Program-made: the position numbers and the translations under genes | Shown here: piece by piece, positions 24,737 through 30,924 of the stretch | Layout of the letters: every line of letters starts with the position of its first letter | Numbering within the stretch: position 1 is the first letter of the stretch | Source of the DNA: a virus | Length of the DNA stretch: 41,145 nucleotides | Virus record (IMG/VR): IMGVR_UViG_3300048672_000412 | Location: 1 to 41,145 of that record | Direction: 5' to 3' (one strand) | The notes under the pieces: generated by a model | Seen by the model: only the letters and a program-made list of their open reading frames with translations | Told to the model about the DNA's origin: nothing | Databases searched by the model: none

Positions 24737-24764
24737 AATTTTACCTTTTTGATAGATACAAAAA

Positions 24765-24788
24765 TGGCGTGACTATAAAGCCACGCCA
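24765..24788 (-). terminator. Terminator after the head-stabilising gene
   Basis: TGGCGTG/CACGCCA arms are followed on the minus strand by TTTTTG. Read-through would be needed to express the downstream small genes, so this tunes dosage. Confidence 0.7.
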
Positions 24789-24794
24789 CTATTT

Positions 24795-25226
24795 TTATTC
24801 GTCTTTAGCAATCCACGCGCTAAAGTCAATTGATGGCGAAGTACCAGCAATTAACGTGTATAAACGCGCATAACGATAAGTCGTGCCATTGCGTTCGTTT
24901 CTGAACGGTAACACAAAACGACCGATTGAATCAGCCGCTCCATTTGGCGAAGTGGCTGTTGCGCCACCGATGTGTAATTGTGCAATAACGCGGATATTAC
25001 CAGCAGTACCGAATGCAGCATCTGGTGAAAACTCAAGCATAAATTTATAGCTTTCATCGCCTGTTGTAACATCCAATGCGGTAACGTCAAAAACCACATA
25101 AGCATCGATAGTGCCGTTGCCTAAGTCAAGGATAGTAGAGCTTGTTTCAGTGCTTGTAATTGCCGCGCCATCAGCACGCAATAACAACGCATTATCATAA
25201 GTAAATTGTGAATATAAATTAGCCAT
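24795..25226 (-). CDS. Capsid stabilising protein (Bbp16-like)
   Basis: A 143-aa protein immediately after the major capsid gene. The pattern YDNALLLRADGAAITSTETSS, then VVFDVTALDVTTGDESYKFMLEFS and FRNERNGTTYRYARLYTLIAG, fits Bbp16-type capsid cement proteins seen in other phages with this order. An identical role is inferred. A terminator follows. Confidence 0.72.
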   Translation of the reverse strand: MANLYSQFTYDNALLLRADGAAITSTETSSTILDLGNGTIDAYVVFDVTALDVTTGDESYKFMLEFSPDAAFGTAGNIRVIAQLHIGGATATSPNGAADSIGRFVLPFRNERNGTTYRYARLYTLIAGTSPSIDFSAWIAKDE

Positions 25227-25235
25227 GATTCCTCC

Positions 25236-26177
25236 TTACGCTACGATAGCTGAATTTGCGATAGAACCCAATCGAGTTACAGCGCGACCATTGAAAATTG
25301 CTAAGCCGTTGTACCATTCGATTCGAGTTCGGAAAACTGGAGCAGTTGGCAACTCACCTAAATCACGCACATCAATTGTACCGTTCTGTAAACCTGTTAA
25401 AGCATCAGCACCCATTGAAACGATGTAAATAGACGTGCCAGTAGCAGTACCACCCCACGCGCTTGATGTATAAGTTACTTCGTTAAAATCAAGAATTTTT
25501 GCGCCTGTGTTGTCCAAATCAACCGTAACAATTGGAATGCCATTGTATGACATGACTCGATTACCGAATGCGCCTAAATCCCAACTGATATAACCAGCAA
25601 TTGATGTACTACGAGCTGCGGCTGCAAATTTACGCGCCATTGCTTTAGACATAATCAAATGCGTTGGATTCAACGTTTGGTCAATTGCTTCATCGAGTTT
25701 AGCCAATGACAACGCAGTACCGCCATCGGTTGTACCAGCCGCTATTTTTTGGTCACCAACAACACGCACTTGTAAGCCATCAAAATCACGCGGGTCGCTT
25801 TGATTATCACCTTTGATAAATTTCTTAGTCCACGCTAACGATAATGCACGGATTTTCATTTGTTCATGCGTGGTGCGTTGAGCCATACCCATTGTATCGA
25901 CAATGAATTTGTCAACATCCAAATCACCACCAGCAATTACCAAAGATTCAGTAAGGGGATTTAATACACCAGTTGATGCGGTATAAGTTTCATTGACACC
26001 ACGAAAGCCAACATTAGGCAATGATTCTTCGCGTGTGTATGACATCGCGTTGCCTGTGATATTTTCAAATGGTAAGTTTGTGAGAATTTCGCTTGAACCC
26101 GCATATAACTCGATAACGCCGCTTTTATAAGCGTTGCCTGTTTCAAGTTTTGCAGCTTCCAATAATGTTAAAGCCAT
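25236..26177 (-). CDS. Major capsid protein
   Basis: A 313-aa HK97-fold-type capsid subunit. The start TLLEAAKLETGNAYKSGVIE, the NPTHLIMSKAMARKFAAAAR segment (about 169-188) and the ending GLAIFNGRAVTRLGSI are typical of this capsid group. It lies after the scaffold and before the cement protein. Its start is preceded by GGAG inside a hairpin (26187-26223), so translation may be controlled. Confidence 0.88.
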   Translation of the reverse strand: MALTLLEAAKLETGNAYKSGVIELYAGSSEILTNLPFENITGNAMSYTREESLPNVGFRGVNETYTASTGVLNPLTESLVIAGGDLDVDKFIVDTMGMAQRTTHEQMKIRALSLAWTKKFIKGDNQSDPRDFDGLQVRVVGDQKIAAGTTDGGTALSLAKLDEAIDQTLNPTHLIMSKAMARKFAAAARSTSIAGYISWDLGAFGNRVMSYNGIPIVTVDLDNTGAKILDFNEVTYTSSAWGGTATGTSIYIVSMGADALTGLQNGTIDVRDLGELPTAPVFRTRIEWYNGLAIFNGRAVTRLGSIANSAIVA

Positions 26178-26186
26178 GTTTTTACT

Positions 26187-26223
26187 CCATAGTTAAACTG
26201 ATATTGCACCAGCCTAACTATGG
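26187..26223 (-). promoter_or_regulatory. Hairpin sequestering the capsid ribosome site
   Basis: Perfect 9-bp arms CCATAGTTA (26187-26195) and TAACTATGG (26215-26223) enclose a 19-nt loop. On the minus-strand RNA the 3' arm runs into GGAG of the capsid gene. Confidence 0.65.
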
Positions 26224-26235
26224 ACGATTAGCTTT

Positions 26236-26826
26236 TTAGCCTTGTTGGCTGCGTGCTGCGTTCATGCGTTCGACTGGTGACAACTTCATTAAGTCGTTTG
26301 TGTTTGGGGTCTTACTACCATCAGCACCACCGCCCCCGTTGGCAGGTGCTTGTACAAAATGTTTTCCTTCGTCACTAGCTGACCACTCAGTTACGAATGC
26401 TGATAATTCTTTATCTCCGATTACAGCCTTGCGACTTTCGCCATCAGCAATTACCTTTGCTTGTGTTGATAGCAAAGACTTAGCAGCAGGTAATAATTCT
26501 TTTTTAATTCCAGCTTTTACTAACGCATCAGTCAATCCATTGTCCAAAAGCAATTTACTTGTGAAACCTGATTCACTTTCTAATTGTTTTGTAACGGTTT
26601 CTAATTGTTTAGTTGTTTCTTTTGTTTGTTTTACTAACGTGTCGCGCTCGTTTTCGATTGCTTCAATGCGTTCATGTAACTTTTCAATGTCACCGACGTT
26701 TTCAAGGTTTTTTCGTGCAACCTTTAATTCTTTGAGTAATTCATCGCGCTTTTTAATTAGTGGCTGTGTTGCTTCTTCAACGGAATTCGCAACAGCTTCG
26801 TCTAGTTGCTCTTGTGTATATTTCAT
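26236..26826 (-). CDS. Capsid scaffolding protein
   Basis: A 196-aa protein with a long coiled coil (about 15-105), a helical middle and a C-terminal Gly-rich hinge ending in a small basic helix (SPVERMNAARSQQG). This is the standard form of phage scaffold proteins, in which the C-terminal helix binds the capsid. It sits directly upstream of the capsid gene. No protease domain is visible. Confidence 0.85.
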   Translation of the reverse strand: MKYTQEQLDEAVANSVEEATQPLIKKRDELLKELKVARKNLENVGDIEKLHERIEAIENERDTLVKQTKETTKQLETVTKQLESESGFTSKLLLDNGLTDALVKAGIKKELLPAAKSLLSTQAKVIADGESRKAVIGDKELSAFVTEWSASDEGKHFVQAPANGGGGADGSKTPNTNDLMKLSPVERMNAARSQQG

Positions 26827-26829
26827 TTT

Positions 26830-26858
26830 AATCCTCTGGATTGTTTAGGCTCTGCCTA
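26830..26858 (-). promoter_or_regulatory. Twin mini-hairpins over the scaffold ribosome site
   Basis: AATCC/GGATT (26830-26842) and TAGGC/GCCTA (26846-26858) both have the loop TCT. The first contains AGAGGA, the scaffold ribosome site, on the minus-strand RNA. The rest of 26859-27037 holds no gene that I can support. Confidence 0.5.
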
Positions 26859-27037
26859 TAAAGTTTAATGCCGCGTAACTTAATCACTGCTAGAACTCTG
26901 CAATTCTATTTTAAGCCGTGTTTGCAATCTTAGGCTTTTTACTAATTTAGGAATCTAACCAATGGCGTTGTTTAGATGCGCGGATTATCTATTAAAAAAT
27001 AAATAAAAAAAAGTGTATACAATTAAAAAATAATGTG

Positions 27038-27043
27038 TATAAT
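27038..27043 (+). promoter_or_regulatory. Promoter of the small plus-strand cassette
   Basis: TATAAT lies 45 nt before the first ATG of the cassette. GTGTATA is repeated just upstream, but there is no good -35. Confidence 0.45.
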
Positions 27044-27087
27044 TAAATTACGGTTTAAATTTGAATCGCATTTAAGAGGATAAGAAA

Positions 27088-27262
27088 ATGAGTATTAAAA
27101 AAGGCGACTTTGTAAAGATTAAAAATGATGCTGAAAATGCCAATTTATCAAATAATTGGCATTGCATATGAATTTTGCGGTACATTTGCAGCACTATCAA
27201 ATTATGATACTGTGCCAATCAATGATTTAATTTTGTTCAATCCAAAAGAAGATTTAGACTAA
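27088..27262 (+). pseudogene. Frameshifted 57-aa small protein gene
   Basis: An AGAGGA site precedes ATG, which opens MSIKKGDFVKIKNDAENANL and then stops after 27 codons. From 27149 the +1 frame continues with QIIGIAYEFCGTFAALSNYD and ends in NPKEDLD, with a stop that overlaps the next start (TAATG). The two halves read as one protein interrupted near 27148 by a lost or gained base. It could be a sequencing error, a broken gene, or less likely a +1 recoding site. Confidence 0.6.
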
Positions 27263-27408
27263 TGAAAGGACGTAAAAAGTTAGGTGATACCAGTGAGCGC
27301 GTAGTTCGAGCTCAAATCTGCTTAAAGCCGTCACAGTTGGAATGGTTAAAACAACAAGGCGGCATAAGCTCAACGATTAGTAAATTAGTTACGGAGATAA
27401 TGAAGTGA
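27262..27408 (+). CDS. Ribbon-helix-helix-like small protein
   Basis: A 48-aa basic protein starting MKGRKKLGDTSERVVRAQIC, then LKPSQLEWLKQQGGISSTIS. A short strand followed by two helices fits the ribbon-helix-helix pattern of CopG/Arc-type DNA-binding proteins. The start overlaps the previous stop, and the next gene starts inside its end. Confidence 0.55.
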   Translation: MKGRKKLGDTSERVVRAQICLKPSQLEWLKQQGGISSTISKLVTEIMK

Positions 27409-27575
27409 GTGAAATTACAATAGATAAGATTTACAACATAAAATTAACCGAAAATGAATTGTTTATGCTGGCTTATTACATTCATAATAACAACGGTTAT
27501 TGCGACAACGAAAAAATAAACAAATTTGTTAAAGAGTTAGCAAGCGACATTGATGTAGCTAGATGTAAAGTTTAA
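27405..27575 (+). CDS. Hypothetical 56-aa protein
   Basis: A 56-aa protein with GTG start overlapping the previous stop (GTGA). It is helical and charged, with NELFMLAYYIHNNNGY in the middle. No family is recognised. It is the last gene of the three-gene plus-strand cassette and is followed by a strong terminator. Confidence 0.5.
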   Translation: MSEITIDKIYNIKLTENELFMLAYYIHNNNGYCDNEKINKFVKELASDIDVARCKV

Positions 27576-27580
27576 ACCTA

Positions 27581-27606
27581 AGCCGCCCCACAAAGGCGGC
27601 TTTTTT
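27581..27606 (+). terminator. Terminator of the plus-strand cassette
   Basis: AGCCGCC/GGCGGCT arms enclose a 7-nt loop and are followed by six T on the plus strand. It keeps cassette transcription from running antisense into the MuF gene. Confidence 0.88.
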
Positions 27607-29590
27607 ATTTCTCAATTTTCTTTAATTGTTCAAGCGTGTATTGCTTTCCGCTATCATCAACGAATCTGTCAAGCGTTGTGCCATTCCTAAACATTTCACC
27701 GCGTGCTTTTCCTAAAACTTCATCTTGAAATTCTGGTGATTTTTTAGACAACCATGTTTGATAGGTTTCAGTTTCTGGAATTTGACCGTCAAGGCTGGAG
27801 CGTGTCCCTGCCGTTGGTTCTTTTAAACCTAATTCTTTCCATGACTTCAAAACCGCTGTAACTACTGAGCGACAATTATGTGTTATAATGTTGTTTGCAG
27901 TAAATACATTATCATCACAACCAAGATTATAAACATGACCAGAAAAACTTGTGAAACCAAGCTCAACAACGCTCTCAAAATGCTCAACAACGGGCTTAAT
28001 GCGGTCGAAATCAGCAATAAACTCAATATCGGAACTTCTATTATTTACAGGCTCGCTAAACAGAACGGCATCAATACTAAGCGCATCAATATCAGTGATA
28101 GCATCGATGTTAATGCTGTTTTGGAGTTGTTCAATAAAGGCATTGGCGTTGGTGGCATCGCTAAACATTTCGGCGTATCTGATTCCGCTATCAAAACAGT
28201 TTTCAGAAAAAACGGCATCGCCACACGCAACCGTTCTGAGCAACAACAAGCCAGAATGGACAATACAAGCCCTGAGCAAATCAAATTGCTTACCAGTAAA
28301 GCTAACGCCGCAATGCGTGGTAGAGAAGTGCCGCATGATATGCTTGTTAAACAAGCGGCTGGTAGATTCAGAAATCAAAGTGCTTTGAGTTCGTATCTTG
28401 AAGAAACTTTTGACGTATTGATGCGCGATAAAGGGTATGAAGGAATCCGCCAATTTCAAATCGATAAGTACAACGCTGATTTCGTTTTCGGTAACGTCGT
28501 TGTGGAAATCTTCGGTGGTTGTTGGCACTGGACAGGCACACATCTTGCCCATTCTAAGGATAGAATTAAAACTATTCTCGATGCTGGATTCCATTTGATT
28601 ATCGTTGCCGCTAGAAATGAAGGTGTTTCTTTTGAAACCGCACGCGAGGTTGTCACCCTTATTCAAGAATTTAGCTTGAATGAATCCTCTATCCGTCATT
28701 ATCGGATGATTCGGAGTAACGGTGAGAATGTTATCACCAGAACTTCTAATGACGATGACTTGACCATTGAATGGGCGTTTAGAAATGTAAGAAACACTAC
28801 CACTGGGCGTTACATGAGTGTCAGGTAGCACACATCTAAAATGCAATGGAGGGCGCGGATAAGCTGTAAGCGGATAAACTTGACCATCTTTAGCGCGGCA
28901 TATCGGCGTGGTTCTCATATCCAATGTAGCTACAAATTGAACCGATTTAACCAAATCATCATTCGCCTTGTAAAACTCATCACGCGCGGCATTAGTTGAA
29001 TGTGCAACAGCCGTTAATACTAATGCCTGCGTTTTGGTTCTATTCAAGTGCATAACGCCATCGCTATATTGCAATGCTTTCGTTCCAATTATGCGCCGTG
29101 TAATATCACTATAGCTTGTGCCTTCTATCAAGCCCATTCTAACCGCCGATTGAATTGAATTAAACGATTCGGTATCGAGTTTATCAATCCACTCTTTGAG
29201 CAATTTACCCTGAAAAGGCGTGTCTTCGATTGCTGCAAATAACGTCACAGGTGCAGCCATGACTAAATTTAACTCAATAGGAATAGCGTTTGTTATGGTT
29301 TTATGTTGCCATTCTTGTTCATAAACAGCCGCGTCTTTCATTTCCTGCAACAAGTCGCGCCCCATTAAGTCGTAGCCTTCATTTAAAACCGTGCGTATTG
29401 ATTCTAGTTGTTTATCGACTTGCTTAATAGTTGTATTGCTATCAATATCAAGCGTTTTTAGCTTCAACACTAAATCTTTCTCAACCGTTCGCAATAAATC
29501 CATCACTTTTTTGGTTGTATTGGAGTAATACCGATTTAATAGTATTTCATGTGCAATGGTTTTATCGCGTAATAATTCATTGGATGTCAT
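27605..29590 (-). CDS. MuF-like head morphogenesis protein with intein
   Basis: A 661-aa precursor. Residues 1-252 and 573-661 form a 341-aa MuF/SPP1 gp7-like minor head protein, with VATLDMRTTPICRAKDGQVY and the conserved PPLHFR-CRSVV site. Residues 253-572 are an intein inserted between HFR and CRS, the most conserved motif of the family. Splicing should restore HFRCRS. MuF proteins associate with the portal and help DNA packaging or ejection. The gene lies downstream of the portal but is separated from it by the plus-strand Rha-P63C cassette. It is overlapped antisense by the endonuclease ORF within the intein. Confidence 0.88.
   Translation of the reverse strand: MTSNELLRDKTIAHEILLNRYYSNTTKKVMDLLRTVEKDLVLKLKTLDIDSNTTIKQVDKQLESIRTVLNEGYDLMGRDLLQEMKDAAVYEQEWQHKTITNAIPIELNLVMAAPVTLFAAIEDTPFQGKLLKEWIDKLDTESFNSIQSAVRMGLIEGTSYSDITRRIIGTKALQYSDGVMHLNRTKTQALVLTAVAHSTNAARDEFYKANDDLVKSVQFVATLDMRTTPICRAKDGQVYPLTAYPRPPLHFRCVLPDTHVTPSGSVSYISKRPFNGQVIVIRSSGDNILTVTPNHPIMTDRGFIQAKFLNKGDNLACGFKRNTFISSGNDNQMESSIENSFNSILRMGKMCACPVPTTTEDFHNDVTENEISVVLIDLKLADSFIPFIAHQYVKSFFKIRTQSTLISESTSRLFNKHIMRHFSTTHCGVSFTGKQFDLLRACIVHSGLLLLRTVACGDAVFSENCFDSGIRYAEMFSDATNANAFIEQLQNSINIDAITDIDALSIDAVLFSEPVNNRSSDIEFIADFDRIKPVVEHFESVVELGFTSFSGHVYNLGCDDNVFTANNIITHNCRSVVTAVLKSWKELGLKEPTAGTRSSLDGQIPETETYQTWLSKKSPEFQDEVLGKARGEMFRNGTTLDRFVDDSGKQYTLEQLKKIEK
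27881..27889 (+). promoter_or_regulatory. Extended -10 promoter of the antisense endonuclease
   Basis: TGTTATAAT matches the extended -10 consensus. Read on the other strand, it encodes Ile-Ile-Thr of the intein's conserved ANNIITHN motif. No good -35 is seen. The proposed start ATG lies 45 nt downstream. Confidence 0.6.
27935..28828 (+). CDS. Vsr-like (EDxHD) homing endonuclease, antisense within the intein
   Basis: A 297-aa protein encoded opposite the intein, in exact codon register. Residues 10-45 and 60-95 are two helix-turn-helix units (NAVEISNKLNIGTSIIYRLA; GVGGIAKHFGVSDSAIKTVF). Residues 150-240 form a Vsr-like PD-(D/E)XK nuclease: LEETF (E156/157), YNADFVF (D182), VVVEIFGGCWHW (H198), then D209 and the LDAGFHLIIV strand. 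This fits the EDxHD homing endonuclease class known from introns and split inteins. An in-frame ATG at 27878 would add 19 residues, but it lies on the -10 box, so the ATG at 27935 is preferred. Expression would also yield RNA antisense to the MuF message. Confidence 0.85.
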   Translation: MTRKTCETKLNNALKMLNNGLNAVEISNKLNIGTSIIYRLAKQNGINTKRINISDSIDVNAVLELFNKGIGVGGIAKHFGVSDSAIKTVFRKNGIATRNRSEQQQARMDNTSPEQIKLLTSKANAAMRGREVPHDMLVKQAAGRFRNQSALSSYLEETFDVLMRDKGYEGIRQFQIDKYNADFVFGNVVVEIFGGCWHWTGTHLAHSKDRIKTILDAGFHLIIVAARNEGVSFETAREVVTLIQEFSLNESSIRHYRMIRSNGENVITRTSNDDDLTIEWAFRNVRNTTTGRYMSVR

Positions 29591-29630
29591 AAATTCCTCT
29601 TTGTTTTATTTTAATTATAGCACTGATTAT

Positions 29631-29638
29631 GGTATAAT
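29631..29638 (+). promoter_or_regulatory. Extended -10 promoter of RNA copy C
   Basis: The segment reads TGGTATAAT (beginning at 29630) 7 nt before TGGTGT. The preceding GATTATGG and following TTG are identical to the promoter of the right-end RNA on the other strand. Confidence 0.65.
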
Positions 29639-29645
29639 TTGTTCA

Positions 29646-29748
29646 TGGTGTGATGACCTAAAAAGAAAATTTAAACAAAGGCATTTCTTAGTATTCGGCG
29701 GGTTCAATTTTCTACCCATCATCACCCGAATTATAAGAATGCCTTTTT
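29646..29748 (+). ncRNA. Five-stem pseudoknot RNA, copy C (before Rha-P63C gene)
   Basis: Third copy of the structured RNA. P1 is GTGATGA 29650-29656 / TCATCAC 29719-29725. P2 is AGAAAATT 29664-29671 / AATTTTCT 29706-29713. P3 is 29677-29690 / 29734-29746 with one bulge, then a U run. P4 is GGGT 29700-29703 / ACCC 29714-29717, changed on both sides from GGCT/AGCC in the other copies. P5 is ATTCGG 29693-29698 / CCGAAT 29726-29731. Again P1 3' abuts P5 3' and P2 3' fills the P4 loop. TGGTGT, CCTAAA and TAAAC are conserved. Confidence 0.87.
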
Positions 29749-29764
29749 TTATTGAGTAAATTTT

Positions 29765-30469
29765 ATGCAAGATTTAATTTTAAGAGATTCAAAAGGCGAA
29801 TTGGTTGTAACTAGCTTAACAATTGCCGATGTTTTTGGAAGACCACACGATGCTGTTTTAAAAAGCATTGATAAAGTAAATAAGCAACTTGTTGATTTTG
29901 CTGGAGAAGTTAAAATTAACTTTTTGAAAGGAAAGTGCGCTAAAGGTATTTCAAACACTCGCACAGCGTATTTAAACGAGCGTCAATTCTTAATGGTGAT
30001 GCCTTTTGTTGGCGGTGAAAAAGCATTGCAAGGGCAGATAAAGCTTGTTGATGAATTTATGCGTTTACGCGCAGCAACAAAAACACTTGAACAACAACGC
30101 CGCGAATTATTACTTGATGCTCCAGATGCGTGGGTAAAATTGTTTGATGAAACGTTTTACACGGCAATCATGCTTTTGCACAATGATACTTTTACGACAA
30201 ATTCAAAAACGCCGATGTATTGCGCTAATATCACTTATCGCCACATTTACAGCGTTGTTTTGGGTCATGAATTGTTGCGCGAATTAAAAGACCGCAAACA
30301 CAGTGAAAAATTGCACCAGTGGTTTAAAGATGGTGGACGTTTAGAGCTTGCAAAACAAATTGAACGAGTAACAATGATTGCGAGAATGTGTGTTAATCGC
30401 AGCGAATTTGAATCTAAATGCGCGATTATGTTTTACGGTAAGCCGCTTCAATTAACTGCTTTTAACTAA
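29765..30469 (+). CDS. Rha-family protein with P63C-like C-terminal domain
   Basis: A 234-aa regulator. Residues 1-95 are a Rha domain: the LTIADVFGRPHDAVLKSIDK helix-turn-helix segment, then TAYLNERQFLMVMPFVGG and the KLVDEFMRLRA helix. Residues 118-225 resemble a P63C domain: WVKLFDETFYTAIMLL, YRHIYSVVLGHELLRELKDR, HQWFKDGG. Such genes are phage antirepressor-like regulators; this role is inferred. The gene lies in a plus-strand cassette inside the minus-strand late operon, behind RNA copy C, and a small hairpin follows its stop as in the other Rha cassette. Confidence 0.8.
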   Translation: MQDLILRDSKGELVVTSLTIADVFGRPHDAVLKSIDKVNKQLVDFAGEVKINFLKGKCAKGISNTRTAYLNERQFLMVMPFVGGEKALQGQIKLVDEFMRLRAATKTLEQQRRELLLDAPDAWVKLFDETFYTAIMLLHNDTFTTNSKTPMYCANITYRHIYSVVLGHELLRELKDRKHSEKLHQWFKDGGRLELAKQIERVTMIARMCVNRSEFESKCAIMFYGKPLQLTAFN

Positions 30470-30479
30470 CCCCGCCCAC

Positions 30480-30496
30480 AGCCACGGACGGCTTTT
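30480..30496 (+). terminator. Short hairpin/terminator after the Rha-P63C gene
   Basis: AGCC/GGCT arms with loop ACGGAC are followed by four T. It mirrors the hairpin after the first Rha gene (7557-7570). Confidence 0.5.
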
Positions 30497-30512
30497 ATTG
30501 AGAGAATTATTT

Positions 30513-30740
30513 ATGACAACAATTATTTATTTTATATTTGCGGTAATAGCTGGATGTTTAGTTATTGCAAAATCAGTTATATGGTTCATTGAACGCAAAT
30601 GGGGCAAACACTACCGAGTTAAATTCAAAGACTACAATGGAAATCCAGCGGTAATTCACGTTTGGACTAAAGATGACTTATATGCCCTTATAATTCAAGA
30701 AACGCATAATTTATTAGCTAAAGACATTCAACAAGACTAA
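30513..30740 (+). CDS. Small membrane protein
   Basis: A 75-aa protein with one strong N-terminal membrane span (about 3-24, IYFIFAVIAGCLVIAKSVIWF) and a soluble charged tail with HYRVKFKDYNGNP. The ATG at 30513 has ttgagagaat upstream, the same ribosome-site pattern as the RNA-led genes. Its function is unknown. A terminator follows. Confidence 0.6.
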   Translation: MTTIIYFIFAVIAGCLVIAKSVIWFIERKWGKHYRVKFKDYNGNPAVIHVWTKDDLYALIIQETHNLLAKDIQQD

Positions 30741-30746
30741 CAAACT

Positions 30747-30774
30747 AAGCCCGTTGTTTAGACTGGCTTTTTTA
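30747..30774 (+). terminator. Terminator of the Rha-P63C cassette
   Basis: AAGCC/GGCTT arms with a 13-nt loop are followed by a T run. It overlaps nothing coding on the plus strand. Confidence 0.6.
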
Positions 30775-30777
30775 TTT

Positions 30778-30924
30778 CTACATTAAAACAGCACCATGAG
30801 TAAGATTTTTAAATCCTACTTTATTAGCTAACTTTCTATATGCTTTAACCATTTTTCTGTTTCTTGGCTTTTCACATACTGCAACAAAGTTTCTAAATAA
30901 TGTGCGTCTTTGTTTTGAGTTCAT
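30778..30924 (-). CDS. 48-aa basic protein after the portal
   Basis: A short ORF starting MNSKQRRTLFRNFVAVCEKP, very rich in Lys/Arg. Its start overlaps the portal stop (ATGA), which supports translation. It may be a small DNA-binding or capsid-internal protein. No family is recognised. Confidence 0.6.
   Translation of the reverse strand: MNSKQRRTLFRNFVAVCEKPRNRKMVKAYRKLANKVGFKNLTHGAVLM

Larger units (their letters stand above)
27875..28834 (-). mobile_element. 320-aa intein in the MuF gene
   Basis: It starts with Cys (CVLPDTHVTPSG) and ends ANNIITHN followed by extein Cys. Block B reads ILTVTPNHPIMT with the TxxH residues. Block F/G reads FSGHVYNLGCDDN and FTANNIITHN. The roughly 180 residues between the splicing halves carry no LAGLIDADG, HNH or other endonuclease motif in this frame. 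Instead an endonuclease is encoded on the opposite strand. All expected splicing residues (C1, TxxH, HN, C+1) are present, so splicing should work. Confidence 0.9.

Noticed and set aside
26264-26848. 194-codon plus-strand ORF opposite the scaffold gene
   Set aside because: It is an antisense shadow of a coiled-coil gene: Ser/Phe-rich, with no motif, in contrast to the antisense endonuclease, which has clear domains.
27951-28388. Third overlapping plus-strand frame of 145 codons inside the intein
   Set aside because: It has no motif and is explained as a shadow of the intein and endonuclease frames.
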